A stretch of 64,000 bases of DNA, taken from assembly GCF_002250705.1 (NCBI RefSeq), contig NZ_NMVP01000004.1, positions 1 through 64,000 of the forward strand. The letters are read 5' to 3'. Both the position numbers and the translations under genes were made by a program. The stretch's first letter is position 1; the number at the start of each line of letters is the position of its first letter. This DNA is from Enemella evansiae (GTDB lineage: Bacteria; Actinomycetota; Actinomycetes; Propionibacteriales; Propionibacteriaceae). Below are positions 33,659-41,273 of this stretch, in pieces. The notes below the pieces were generated by a model. The model did no database searches. It was not told where the DNA came from and worked only from the letters and a program-made list of their open reading frames with translations.

Positions 33659-33712
33659 CTCCCCCGGTGGTTTCGTCTCGCTCGTTCCTTGCTCGCTCAA
33701 CCAGCGTGGGGC

Positions 33713-34102
33713 TCAGTTCAACTGGGCCAGTTGGAGGAGGTTGCCGCAGGTGTCATCGAGGACCGCGACGGTGACATCGCCCATCTCGGTGGGCTCGGTG
33801 GTGAAGCGTACGCCGAGATCGCGGAGCCGCTCGAACTCGGCGCGGACGTCGTCCACCTCGAACTGGGCGGCGGGAATGCCGTCGGCGACCAGCGCCTGCT
33901 TGTACGCCTTGGCGGCCGGGTGCTGATCGGGTTCGAGGAGCAGCTCGGTGCCGTCCGGCTGCTCGGGGGAGACCACGGTCAGCCAGCTGAACTCACCCAG
34001 CGGAATGTTGTTCTTGGGTTGGAATCCGAGCTTGTTGGTGTAGAAGGCGAGTGCCTTGTCCTGGTCGTCGACGAAGACGCTGGTCACGGTGATACGGGGC
34101 AT
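33713..34102 (-). CDS. VOC family protein in an ArsR operon
   Basis: A 129-residue single VOC module: VTSVFVDDQDKALAFYTNKLGFQ at the start, GTELLLEPD in the middle and VLDDTCGNLLQL at the end. It starts 1 nt after the ArsR gene, so the two are cotranscribed. ArsR-VOC pairs are common in actinobacteria and have no settled function; candidates are a lyase or a thiol-transfer enzyme such as a fosfomycin-resistance type. Catalytic metal ligands are not obvious. Confidence 0.85.
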   Translation of the reverse strand: MPRITVTSVFVDDQDKALAFYTNKLGFQPKNNIPLGEFSWLTVVSPEQPDGTELLLEPDQHPAAKAYKQALVADGIPAAQFEVDDVRAEFERLRDLGVRFTTEPTEMGDVTVAVLDDTCGNLLQLAQLN

Positions 34103-34103
34103 G

Positions 34104-34394
34104 TCATTCCTCTGCTGGTTGCTGTCTGGTCCGGGGCCATCGGTCGGTGATCTCGCGCAGGGGGTCGGGGTTGAAGCTGTGCAGCTTCGTCCGCCCCTCG
34201 CGTCGGGTGGTGACCAGGCCGGCCTCCTCCAGCACCGCGAGATGCTGCGAAACCGCCTGCCTGGACAGGGGAACCCCGTGCACGGTCGTCAGTCGCGCGC
34301 ACAGCTCGAACAACGGCTGTGCGTCCCGCCGGGCCAGCTCGTCCAGGAGCAGGCGCCGATTGGGATCCGCGATCGCGGCGTACACGTCGGTCAC
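34104..34394 (-). CDS. ArsR-family winged-helix repressor
   Basis: A 96-residue protein with a winged helix-turn-helix: IADPNRRLLLDELARRD, LSRQAVSQHLAVLEEAGLVTTRREGRTKLHSF. No metal-binding Cys cluster is visible, so it is probably a non-metal ArsR. It heads an operon with the VOC gene. The GTG start is supported by TATCAT on the minus strand with 6 nt spacing. Confidence 0.86.
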   Translation of the reverse strand: MTDVYAAIADPNRRLLLDELARRDAQPLFELCARLTTVHGVPLSRQAVSQHLAVLEEAGLVTTRREGRTKLHSFNPDPLREITDRWPRTRQQPAEE

Positions 34395-34423
34395 GGTGCG
34401 ATGATAGGCAAGTGTGTGCTTGC
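34395..34423 (-). promoter_or_regulatory. ArsR promoter with adjacent dyad
   Basis: On the minus strand TATCAT (34401-34406) is the -10, 6 nt before the GTG. GCAAG-TGTGTG-CTTGC (34408-34423) directly upstream is a candidate autoregulatory operator. Confidence 0.5.
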
Positions 34424-34430
34424 GTGTCTA

Positions 34431-34459
34431 GTTCGTCTCGACACTCGATGAGCGTGGGG
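34431..34459. repeat. TCGAG inverted repeat, very short remnant
   Basis: GTTCGTCTCGACACTCGATGAGCGTG keeps only the two ends of the family found at 24561 and 35419. It lies between the ArsR promoter and the erm leader. Confidence 0.6.
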
Positions 34460-34490
34460 AAAAGCGGGTGCGAGCGAGGCGAGGGTGCTC

Positions 34491-34651
34491 TAACCTGACC
34501 CACATGAACTGCACGACGGTCGTTCGGATCCGCCGCCGCTGACGGCGCGGATCAGCTGAACCTCACCGCATCCGCGCCGCCATCCGGCATCCCTGCCGGG
34601 CGGCGCTTCGTGCTGCCCGGCTCCAATCCCTTCCAGGACAGGAGCTTTTCC
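34491..34651 (+). promoter_or_regulatory. erm leader region with attenuator-like hairpins
   Basis: The -10 TAACCT (34491-34496) is 7 nt before the leader ATG at 34504. Hairpin A (34527-34553) pairs the end of the leader ORF with downstream sequence. Hairpin B uses CGGCGCGGAT (34543-34552) with ATCCGCGCCG (34570-34579) and competes with A. CCGGCA-TCCC-TGCCGG (34584-34599) competes with CCGGGC ... GCCCGG (34596-34601, 34615-34620). The erm Shine-Dalgarno GGAG follows at 34640-34643. This layout is typical of macrolide-inducible attenuation. Confidence 0.65.
34504..34542 (+). CDS. erm leader peptide (MNCTTVVRIRRR)
   Basis: A 12-codon frame begins with ATG at leaderless distance from the -10 and ends TGA at 34540-34542. 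The peptide contains Arg-Ile-Arg and Arg-Arg-Arg, matching the Arg-X-Arg (+X+) type at which macrolide-bound ribosomes stall during translation of ErmD-class leaders. Stalling here would free hairpin B from hairpin A. The size and motif are seen directly; the stalling function is inferred. The main alternative is that it is a chance frame. Confidence 0.6.
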   Translation: MNCTTVVRIRRR

Positions 34652-35413
34652 ATGCCCAGAACCGGCCGCCATGAACTCGGTCAGAACTTCCTCACCGATC
34701 CCGCGACCATCACCCGCGTCGTCGAACTGGTCCGGCAACGACCCGGTGACATCGTCGAATGGGGTACCGGGGACGGTGCGCTCACCCTCCCGCTGGCCGC
34801 ACTTGGCCGACCGCTGCAGGGTATCGAGGTCGATGGCCGGCGGGCTCGCGCGCTGGACCGGCGTACCGGCCCGCACGTCTGCATCGGCGAAGGGGACATC
34901 CTGCGGCACGCCCCGCCCGCCGGCTCGGTCGTCGTCTCGAACATCCCGTTCCACCTGACCACCCCGATCCTGCGCCATCTGCTCTCCACACCCGGCTGGC
35001 AGGCGGCCGTGCTGCTCACCCAGTGGGAGGTCGCCCGCAAGCGTGCCGGTGTCGGCGGTGCCACCCAGCTCACCGCCCAGTGGTGGCCCTGGTTCGACTT
35101 CCGCCTGGACCGCCGGGTGCCGGCGGCCGTCTTCCGGCCGCGCCCCTCGGTCGATGCGGGCCTGCTCGTCATCGACCGGCGCACCGACCCGCTGCTCCCG
35201 ATCCGGCAGCGCGGCCGGTACCAGTCCTGGGTCGCGCGGGTCTTCGGGAGCCGGGGCCGAGGGATCCAGGACATCCTGGTACGCAACGGAGTGCCGGTCC
35301 CGACGGCCACCAGGATTGCCCGCCGCCGGACAAGTCGGCGGGGCCTGGTGCTCCCACGCGACCTGCGCCCCGAGGACTGGGCCGAGGCGTACCGGCAACA
35401 GGTCGGGTTGTGA
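34652..35413 (+). CDS. erm: Erm-family 23S rRNA adenine N6-methyltransferase
   Basis: A 253-residue KsgA/Erm-fold enzyme: HELGQNFLTDPATITRVVELV, SAM site EWGTGDGALTLPLA, IEVDGRRARAL and the adenine-site motif SNIPFHLTTPIL (NIPF), as in Erm. LLTQWEVARKRAGVGG and FRPRPSVDAGLLV follow. Methylation of A2058 gives macrolide-lincosamide-streptogramin B resistance. KsgA has NLPY at the same site, so NIPF and the attenuator-like leader favour Erm. ACAGGAG lies 6 nt upstream of the ATG at 34652. Basic C-terminus. Phenotype is inferred. Confidence 0.85.
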   Translation: MPRTGRHELGQNFLTDPATITRVVELVRQRPGDIVEWGTGDGALTLPLAALGRPLQGIEVDGRRARALDRRTGPHVCIGEGDILRHAPPAGSVVVSNIPFHLTTPILRHLLSTPGWQAAVLLTQWEVARKRAGVGGATQLTAQWWPWFDFRLDRRVPAAVFRPRPSVDAGLLVIDRRTDPLLPIRQRGRYQSWVARVFGSRGRGIQDILVRNGVPVPTATRIARRRTSRRGLVLPRDLRPEDWAEAYRQQVGL

Positions 35414-35418
35414 GGCGA

Positions 35419-35482
35419 TTCATCTCGACACGCTCGGCATTGCTCCGCTTCGCTCCGCATGCCGAGCTACTCGATGAGCGTG
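35419..35482. repeat. Actinobacterial TCGAG inverted repeat, full copy 4
   Basis: It begins TTCATCTCGACACGCTCGGC and ends CGAGCTACTCGATGAGCGTG, 6 bp after the erm stop. It could form a terminator. Confidence 0.85.
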
Positions 35483-35487
35483 GGTGA

Positions 35488-35535
35488 GTTCGGCATTGCT
35501 TCGCTTCGCTCCGCATGCCGAGCTGCTCGATGAGC
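35488..35535. repeat. TCGAG inverted repeat, partial copy 5
   Basis: Directly follows copy 4. It starts at GTTCGGCATTGCTTCGC and ends GCCGAGCTGCTCGATGAGC; the TCTCGACACG left end is missing. Confidence 0.8.
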
Positions 35536-35560
35536 ACTCGGTCAGGCGTCGTCGAGGGCC

Positions 35561-35572
35561 TAACATCGGTTC
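35561..35572 (+). promoter_or_regulatory. Leaderless promoter of the flavoprotein gene
   Basis: TAACAT (35561-35566) is followed by 6 nt and the ATG at 35573. Confidence 0.55.
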
Positions 35573-37282
35573 ATGAACCGCAGCATGCCGAGCATCGTGA
35601 TCGTCGCCGGGGTCGGCCTCGACGAGTTGCTGTCCCAGTTCGACCGCTATGCCCGCGAATACGAGGTCGTCGGCGTACCGGGACTGCCCGAGGCCGTCGA
35701 GGCCGTGCAGCGGATCCTCGCCGACGGCGGGCAGGTCGCGCTCTTCGTCGCCGACTCGCGGGTGGTCGACCCGAACGCCGCGGAGAGCGTCTATCAGGCC
35801 ATCGCGAAGCTGCGTCATCTGGTGCCCACGGCGCGCCGCATCGTCACCGCGCGCTGGCAGAACTTCCGCAGCGACGCCGAGCCGCTGCGGCACGGGCTGG
35901 CCAAGGGCAAGTACGACGCCTTCCTGCTCACCCCGCGCGGTCCGCGGGATGAGGAATACCACGGCGCGGTCGTGGAGCTGTTGTCGGACTGGGGCTCGAC
36001 CGTCGCCGCGCCGGAGGTGGCGACCGTGGAGATCGTCACACCGCGGCAGGATCGGTTGACCCTGGCGCTGCGCGACTACCTCGACCGGATCGGCATCCCG
36101 AACGGTGTGGTCGCACCCGAGAGCGTGGCGGGGGAGCGGATCCGCGGCAACGCTCCCCAGTGGGGACTCGACCCCGAGGCGTACCCGCTGGTGCAGGTGT
36201 TCGCCGACGATCAGATCTGCGCACCGCGCTCGGTCCACGACCTGGCCATCCAGCTCTACGGGCGACCCGATGAGATCGAGCTGACCCACTGTGTCGACGT
36301 CTGCATCGTCGGCGCCGGACCGGCGGGTCTGGCGGCGTCGGTGTACGCCTCCAGCGAGGGGCTGAGCACGGTGACGCTGGAGGCGGAGGCGATCGGCGGG
36401 CAGGCCGGCACCTCCTCGATGATCCGCAACTATCTCGGCTTTCCCCGTGGCATCAGCGGGATGCGGCTCGCCCAACGGGCCCGCAACCAGGCCATCCGCT
36501 TCGGTACCAGGTTCTTCACCGGGTGGCCGGCGACCGGGGTCACCATCAGCGCGAATGGCGGTCCGCATGTGGTGCACACCGAGGGTGGTGACGTGTCCGC
36601 CCGGTCCGTGGTCGTCGCGGCCGGGGTGAGCTATCGCCGACTCGGGGTGGAATCGATCGAGGAGCTGGTCGGCAACGGCGTCAACTATGGCGCCGCGATG
36701 ACCGCCGCCCGGGACATGGAGGACGTCGACGTGATCGTGGTCGGCGGCGGAAACTCCGCCGGTCAGGCCGCGGTCCATCTGGCCCGCTTCGCCCGCTCGG
36801 TGACGATCGTGGTCCGCCGGGCCGACCTGTCGGAGACGATGTCGCAGTATCTGATCTCAGAGATCGAGTTCAATCCCCGGATTTCCGTTGTGGGCAACGC
36901 GATCGTGGTCGATGGCGGTGCCGATGAGGACGAGCGGTTGTCCTGGGTGACGCTGGAGGACACCCGGACCGGTGAGCAGAGCCGCAAGGAGGTGCGCGGG
37001 TTGTTCCTGCTGCTCGGTGCGGTGGTGCAGTGCAACTGGCTGCCGCCCGAGGTCGCCCGCGACGACCACGGGTTCGTCGTCACCGGCCGCGACCTGCCCC
37101 AGGCGGACTGGATCGACGGTGTGCCGCCGGCGGTGCTCACCACCAGCGTGCCGGGCATCTTCTGCGTCGGCGACGTGCGCTCCGGGTCGATGAAGCGGGT
37201 CGCCTCGGCGACCGGTGAGGGGGCGAGCGTCGTGCCGCTCATCCACGACTGGCTCGCACCCGCCCCGGAACCGGTTCCCTGA
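35573..37282 (+). CDS. Thioredoxin-reductase-like FAD oxidoreductase lacking the CxxC pair, with receiver-like N-terminus
   Basis: A 569-residue protein in three parts. Residues 1-140 resemble a response-regulator receiver fold (PSIVIVAGVGLDELLSQFDRYA, VALFVADSRV). Residues about 150-230 look glutaredoxin-like (VEIVTPRQDRLTLALRDYLDRIGI). Residues 240-560 are a TrxR-type flavoprotein with FAD motif CIVGAGPAGLAA (247-252), IGGQAG, NADPH motif VGGGNSAGQAA (391-400) and GIFCVGDVR. Where thioredoxin reductases have CATC, this protein has GAAM (373-376), so it cannot shuttle electrons through that disulfide. Related proteins fused to cyclic-nucleotide-binding domains exist in actinobacteria. Function is unknown. 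Confidence 0.8.
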   Translation: MNRSMPSIVIVAGVGLDELLSQFDRYAREYEVVGVPGLPEAVEAVQRILADGGQVALFVADSRVVDPNAAESVYQAIAKLRHLVPTARRIVTARWQNFRSDAEPLRHGLAKGKYDAFLLTPRGPRDEEYHGAVVELLSDWGSTVAAPEVATVEIVTPRQDRLTLALRDYLDRIGIPNGVVAPESVAGERIRGNAPQWGLDPEAYPLVQVFADDQICAPRSVHDLAIQLYGRPDEIELTHCVDVCIVGAGPAGLAASVYASSEGLSTVTLEAEAIGGQAGTSSMIRNYLGFPRGISGMRLAQRARNQAIRFGTRFFTGWPATGVTISANGGPHVVHTEGGDVSARSVVVAAGVSYRRLGVESIEELVGNGVNYGAAMTAARDMEDVDVIVVGGGNSAGQAAVHLARFARSVTIVVRRADLSETMSQYLISEIEFNPRISVVGNAIVVDGGADEDERLSWVTLEDTRTGEQSRKEVRGLFLLLGAVVQCNWLPPEVARDDHGFVVTGRDLPQADWIDGVPPAVLTTSVPGIFCVGDVRSGSMKRVASATGEGASVVPLIHDWLAPAPEPVP

Positions 37283-37295
37283 CCGTCAGAAGTCC

Positions 37296-37784
37296 TTACT
37301 GGGCGAGGAAAGCGTCGATCTGGTTGATCGCCTGGGTGGCGCCTTCCTCCATGCCCATCGCGAGCACCTGCTCGAGCGCTTCCTTGGTGGCGTAGCTGGA
37401 GAGGAAGGTCACCCGGGTGCCGTCGGCGGTGGATTCGAAGCGGTAGACGTTCTGCGACTCGGGCAGGTCGGTGTTCGGTGAGAAGTCCTCCGGATCGGCG
37501 AACCCATCGGCGAAGGTGAAGCTGTTCGGCTCGTCCACCTCGGTGATCCGCCAGTAACCGGCGTACTTCTCCCCCTCCGGCCCGGTCATGTAGTAGGTGG
37601 TCCGCGACCCGGGGCGCAGCTCGTGCTCGACGAAGGTGGCCGGATGTGTGGGCGGCCCCCAGACCCGCTCCAGCTGGCGCGGGTCGGCGTACAGCTGCCA
37701 GACCCGCTCGAGGGGAGCCTCGAACTCCGCGGTGATGGTGATGCTGTTGTCGTCGGTGTTCTTGGTGATGTCGGTGACAGGCAT
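37296..37784 (-). CDS. SRPBCC (AHSA1-type) protein in an ArsR operon
   Basis: A 162-residue START-like protein: TITAEFEAPLERVWQLYADPRQLERVWGPP, HELRPGSRTTYYMTGPEG, ENSFTFADGF-like block and VTFLSSYATKEALEQVLAMGMEEG. AHSA1-type proteins bind hydrophobic ligands in a cavity, or help Hsp90 in eukaryotes; the bacterial role is unknown. It follows the ArsR gene by 1 nt, a very common pairing. It converges on the flavoprotein gene. Confidence 0.87.
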   Translation of the reverse strand: MPVTDITKNTDDNSITITAEFEAPLERVWQLYADPRQLERVWGPPTHPATFVEHELRPGSRTTYYMTGPEGEKYAGYWRITEVDEPNSFTFADGFADPEDFSPNTDLPESQNVYRFESTADGTRVTFLSSYATKEALEQVLAMGMEEGATQAINQIDAFLAQ

Positions 37785-37785
37785 G

Positions 37786-38118
37786 TCAGGGTTCCTCTCC
37801 CAGTAGTTGATCGATGCGGTCGATGCGGCCCCGCCAGTGCCCCTCGAGCTCGGTGAGCAGGCCGAACACCGAACGCACCGCGGTCACCTGGCCGCTGGCC
37901 AGCTGTTGCCGTCCGCTGCGTTGTTTGGTGATCAGCCCTGCCCTCTCGAGGACCGCCACATGCTTCTGGACCGCCGCGAAACTCATGTCGTAGTTGGCTG
38001 CCAGGCTGGTGACCGATTGGTCGTCCGCCAGCACCCGACGCAGGATGTCGCGCCGGGTGCGATCGGCCAACGCGTGGAAGATCGCATCGATACGGTCCTC
38101 CTGCTCCACGCTGGCCAT
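37786..38118 (-). CDS. ArsR-family winged-helix regulator
   Basis: A 110-residue regulator (counting from the ATG at 38118): DAIFHALADRTRRDILRRVLADDQSVTSLAANYDMSFAAVQKHVAVLERAGLI. No metal-binding Cys is seen. It heads the ArsR-SRPBCC operon. The upstream in-frame ATG at 38133 lies within the operator/-10 region and would add five residues; the downstream start fits the promoter better. Confidence 0.85.
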   Translation of the reverse strand: MASVEQEDRIDAIFHALADRTRRDILRRVLADDQSVTSLAANYDMSFAAVQKHVAVLERAGLITKQRSGRQQLASGQVTAVRSVFGLLTELEGHWRGRIDRIDQLLGEEP

Positions 38119-38155
38119 GACGCAAACATACAACCAAGTGGTTGTACGTTGTCAA
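38119..38155 (-). promoter_or_regulatory. ArsR promoter with perfect 7-bp palindrome
   Basis: TACAACC-AAGT-GGTTGTA (38129-38146) lies between TTGACA (38150-38155, minus strand) and a -10 (TTGTAT or TATGTT, 38125-38133) before the ATG. A repressor bound there would block RNA polymerase, so autoregulation is likely. Confidence 0.65.
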
Positions 38156-38184
38156 GGGGTGCGGTTCGCCGAACCGGCCGGCGC

Positions 38185-38197
38185 TATCGTCGGGACC
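38185..38197 (+). promoter_or_regulatory. Leaderless promoter of aldo/keto reductase 1
   Basis: TATCGT (38185-38190) is followed by 7 nt and the ATG at 38198. Confidence 0.5.
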
Positions 38198-39178
38198 ATG
38201 GACTATCGCAGGCTTGGTGACAGTGGGCTCGTCGTCTCCGCGCTGGGCGTGGGGTGCAACTCCTTCGGCGCCCGGACCTCGGCCGAGGAGGTGGTGCGGA
38301 TCGTCGACGCCGCCGAGGAGCACGGGGTGACCTTCTTCGACACCGCCGACTCCTATTCCCGCGGCGAGAGTGAGCGATTGCTCGGCCAGGCGTTGCGTGG
38401 GCGGCGGAACCGATTCGTGATCGCCACCAAGTTCGGCATGGACATGGGTGGCGCCAACGGCCCCGACTTCGGCGCCCGCGGATCCCGGCGCTATGTCCGC
38501 GTCGCGGTCGAGGAATCCCTGCGCAGGTTGGATACCGACTTCATCGACCTGATCCAGTTCCACACCCCGGATCGGGGTACGCCGCTGGAGGAGACCCTCG
38601 AGGTGCTCGACGATCTGGTCACCGAGGGCAAGGTGCTGCACATCGGTTCCTCGAACCGCACCGCCTGGGAGATCGTGGACGCCGACTGGATCGCGCGCTC
38701 CAATGGTCTGCAGCGGTTCATCTCGGCGCAGAACGAATACTCGCTCTACAACCGGTCCGCGGAGGCCGAGCTGGTGCCGGCGTGTAGGGCGATGGGCATC
38801 GGCATCCTGCCGTATTTCCCGCTGGCGTACGGATTGCTGACCGGGAAGTACCGCCGGGGCGAGAAGGCCCCGGAGGGCAGCCGGCTCTCCGGCGACAGCC
38901 AGGCAGCGCGGCTGCAGGGCGCCGACTTCGATAAGGTCGAGGCCCTGCAGGCGTACGCCGATGAGCGCGGGATCTCCTTGCTCAGCGTGGCTCTGGGCGG
39001 CCTCGCGGCCCAGCCGGCGGTGGGGTCGGTGATCTCCGGGATCAGCCGCCCCGAGCAGATCGCCGCCAACGTCGAGGCGATCGAGTGGGAGCCGAGCGCC
39101 GCCGACCTGGAGGCGCTCGATGAGGTGGTACCGCGCGGTTCGGGAACCGGGTACGCCTCCTTCGCCACCTCCCGCTGA
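38198..39178 (+). CDS. Aldo/keto reductase (Kv-beta-like branch)
   Basis: A 326-residue TIM-barrel oxidoreductase: YRRLGDSGLVVSALGVGCNSFG, FFDTADSYSRGESERLLGQAL (catalytic Asp and Tyr), VIATKFG (Lys), DLIQFHTPD (His), and GLAAQPAVGSVISGISRPEQI for NADPH binding. It reduces aldehydes or ketones with NADPH; the substrate is unknown. It is divergent from the ArsR operon. Nothing suggests a link to the downstream gene. Confidence 0.88.
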   Translation: MDYRRLGDSGLVVSALGVGCNSFGARTSAEEVVRIVDAAEEHGVTFFDTADSYSRGESERLLGQALRGRRNRFVIATKFGMDMGGANGPDFGARGSRRYVRVAVEESLRRLDTDFIDLIQFHTPDRGTPLEETLEVLDDLVTEGKVLHIGSSNRTAWEIVDADWIARSNGLQRFISAQNEYSLYNRSAEAELVPACRAMGIGILPYFPLAYGLLTGKYRRGEKAPEGSRLSGDSQAARLQGADFDKVEALQAYADERGISLLSVALGGLAAQPAVGSVISGISRPEQIAANVEAIEWEPSAADLEALDEVVPRGSGTGYASFATSR

Positions 39179-39261
39179 TCGAGGCGCAAGAACGGAGAAG
39201 CGCAGCACTCGCCCGATCTCCCAGACTCGGTGGGAGACCAGAACGAGCGGAGGGCCGAACA

Positions 39262-39903
39262 GTGCCGATCACCACCACCGACCAGTACTGGGAGCTGATC
39301 CGGGCCGCCCGCAGGCAGCTGGCCGACGATCTGGCCGATGTGACGGGCCAGCAGTGGCGTACGCGATCGCTGTGCGGGGAATGGGACACCGAGCAGGTGC
39401 TCGCCCATCTCACCGCCGCCGCCCGCGTCGGTCAGTGGCGCTGGATCCGCAGCATCGTCGGGTCCGGATTCCGGCCGGCGGTGCACAACGCGCGGCGCTT
39501 GCGGGAGCAGCTCGGTGACACCCCTGCCGGGACGTACGCCCGATTCCGCGAGTCGATCGAGCTGCGGATCGCCCCGAGCAAGGACCTGGCGGCCTACCTC
39601 GGTGAGGTCCTCGTGCACGGGGAGGACATCCGCCGGCCGCTGGGCATCGACGCGCCGCCGTCCACGGACGCGGGCACCGCTGTGCTGGATTTCTATGTGA
39701 GCAGGGATTTCACGGTGCCCAGTCGACGTACCAGCCGTGGTCTCGGGCTGCGGGCGACCGACGCCCCGTTCGCCTCCGGTGAGGGGCCGGAGGTCACCGG
39801 ACCGGCCCGTGCGCTGATGATGACCCTGGCCGGGCGGCCACAGTATCTCGATCAGCTCAGCGGACCCGGTGCGGTGATCCTGCGGGAGCGATTGAGCCGC
39901 TGA
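39262..39903 (+). CDS. Maleylpyruvate isomerase N-terminal / DinB-like (TIGR03083) protein
   Basis: A 213-residue four-helix-bundle protein of the mycothiol-dependent isomerase/DinB superfamily. WDTEQVLAHLTAAA holds one His, and GEVLVHGEDIRRPLGI holds the second His and Glu/Asp of the metal triad. Members use mycothiol or act in thiol transfer; a specific substrate is not known. GCGGAGGG precedes the GTG at 39262. It is separated from the aldo/keto reductase by 83 bp, so possible cotranscription is uncertain. Confidence 0.82.
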   Translation: MPITTTDQYWELIRAARRQLADDLADVTGQQWRTRSLCGEWDTEQVLAHLTAAARVGQWRWIRSIVGSGFRPAVHNARRLREQLGDTPAGTYARFRESIELRIAPSKDLAAYLGEVLVHGEDIRRPLGIDAPPSTDAGTAVLDFYVSRDFTVPSRRTSRGLGLRATDAPFASGEGPEVTGPARALMMTLAGRPQYLDQLSGPGAVILRERLSR

Positions 39904-39988
39904 CGCTGTCTGGCGGGATGCCGCGGGGGAACGCTGCGCAAGTGATTCCGGAGGAGGCGCTTCGGTAGCCGCCGGCGCGATCACCCCG

Positions 39989-40585
39989 TCAGTCGGCTGA
40001 CCGGCCGTATCCGTGCAGGAACGCATCGACACCGGCGGTGACGATGCGCTCGGGGTCGGCGGCGGCCGGCATGCTCTGCACGGTGTTCGCGGTGAGTTGG
40101 ATCAGGTGCACCGCGGCGAGGTCCGGATCGTCGATCCGGAGCAGTCCACGCTCGGCCATCGCGGCGAGATGCCCGGCGACCACCCCGGCGACCCGTTCCG
40201 GGCCCGCCTGCTGCCAGGCCGCCAACACCTCGGGGTCGATGTGGTCCTGCTCGGCGCGGACCTGCCGCACCATCGCGAAGTGGTCCGCCGATGCGGGATC
40301 CGGGGTGGCCCAGGCGATGCCGAACTCGATCAGATCCGCGCGCAGGTCGGTGATCCGGCCCAGCAGGCGATCCGCCAGTGCGCTCTCCCGCTCCGCGACC
40401 TGTCGGGCGCTGTCCAGGATGACGGCGCGGAACAGGGCCTCTTTGTTGCCGTACTGGTTGTAGATCGTGCGCGTGGACACCCCGGCCTCGGCCGCCAGCG
40501 TCTGAATGCTCGCTCGGGTGTATCCGTCCCGGGCGAAGACCCGCAGGGCGCCGCGCAGCAACGCCTGCTGCTTGTCCTCACGCAT
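39989..40585 (-). CDS. TetR-family regulator of the FMN reductase-MFS operon
   Basis: A 198-residue TetR regulator: N-terminal helix-turn-helix ALRVFARDGYTRASIQTLAAEAGVSTRTIYNQYGNKEALFRAV (about 10-52) and a helical ligand domain. The ATG at 40585 has GAGGGAGG upstream (minus strand). It is divergent from the NADPH-FMN reductase/MFS operon, with a dyad between them. Longer in-frame starts would cover that dyad. Confidence 0.87.
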   Translation of the reverse strand: MREDKQQALLRGALRVFARDGYTRASIQTLAAEAGVSTRTIYNQYGNKEALFRAVILDSARQVAERESALADRLLGRITDLRADLIEFGIAWATPDPASADHFAMVRQVRAEQDHIDPEVLAAWQQAGPERVAGVVAGHLAAMAERGLLRIDDPDLAAVHLIQLTANTVQSMPAAADPERIVTAGVDAFLHGYGRSAD

Positions 40586-40617
40586 CGGAAGCCTCCCTCG
40601 ACCAAACTGCAACACCC

Positions 40618-40655
40618 ATTGTACATAGTGCAATGAACGTTGTACTTTAGTCTGC
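40618..40655. promoter_or_regulatory. TetR operator and leaderless promoter
   Basis: ATTGTACATAGTGCAAT (40618-40634) is a near-perfect dyad. Downstream, TACTTT (40643-40648) lies 7 nt before the FMN reductase ATG at 40656. Confidence 0.6.
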
Positions 40656-41273
40656 ATGAGTATCGACACCGAACCCACTGAACTTCCCCGGATCGCGATC
40701 GTCGTCGGTTCCACCAGGCCCGGCCGCCGGTCCCGGCTGGTCGCCGACTGGGTGCGGCATTGCGCCGAGCAGTACCTCGACGGCCGGGCGAGCATCGAAC
40801 TTCTGGACATTGCCGACTTCGAGCTGCCGCTGCTCGACGAACCCGTGCCGGCGGCCATCGGGCAATACACCCGACCGCACACCCTGCGCTGGGCCGAGCA
40901 GGTCGGTCGCTGTGACGGATTCGTCTTCGTCACCCCGGAGTACAACCATGCGATGCCGGCCTCGCTGAAGAACGCGATCGACTATCTGTTCGCGGAGTGG
41001 AACGACCGCGCCGCCGGTTTTGTCAGCTATGGCTTGACCGGCGGCGTACGCGCGGTCGAGCAGCTCCGGCTGTCGCTGGCGGAGGTCAAGGTAGCCACCG
41101 TGCGCAGTCAGGTCGCACTGAATCTGTTCAGCGACTTCGAGCTGCCCGACATGCTCGAGGTCGGCGAGCTGGCACCGGGTGGACACCACGGCGCGGTGCT
41201 GGAGCGCATGCTCGACGAGATCGTCGACTGGGCGAATGCCCTGCGCGGGTTGCGATCGCGGGCCTCGGTGTGA
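40656..41273 (+). CDS. NADPH-dependent FMN reductase family protein
   Basis: A 205-residue flavodoxin-fold enzyme: IAIVVGSTRPGRRS (phosphate-binding loop), LPLLDEP, and FVTPEYNHAMPASLKNAIDYL, which is the family signature. It uses NADPH to reduce FMN or a quinone/azo substrate. It is the first gene of an operon with an MFS exporter (GTGA overlap) under the divergent TetR regulator, so a quinone-stress or drug response is likely. Confidence 0.88.
   Translation: MSIDTEPTELPRIAIVVGSTRPGRRSRLVADWVRHCAEQYLDGRASIELLDIADFELPLLDEPVPAAIGQYTRPHTLRWAEQVGRCDGFVFVTPEYNHAMPASLKNAIDYLFAEWNDRAAGFVSYGLTGGVRAVEQLRLSLAEVKVATVRSQVALNLFSDFELPDMLEVGELAPGGHHGAVLERMLDEIVDWANALRGLRSRASV

Noticed and set aside
34652..35413. 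KsgA (16S rRNA dimethyltransferase)
   Set aside because: The adenine-site motif is NIPF rather than NLPY, and the upstream leader peptide with hairpins fits Erm, so KsgA is less likely.
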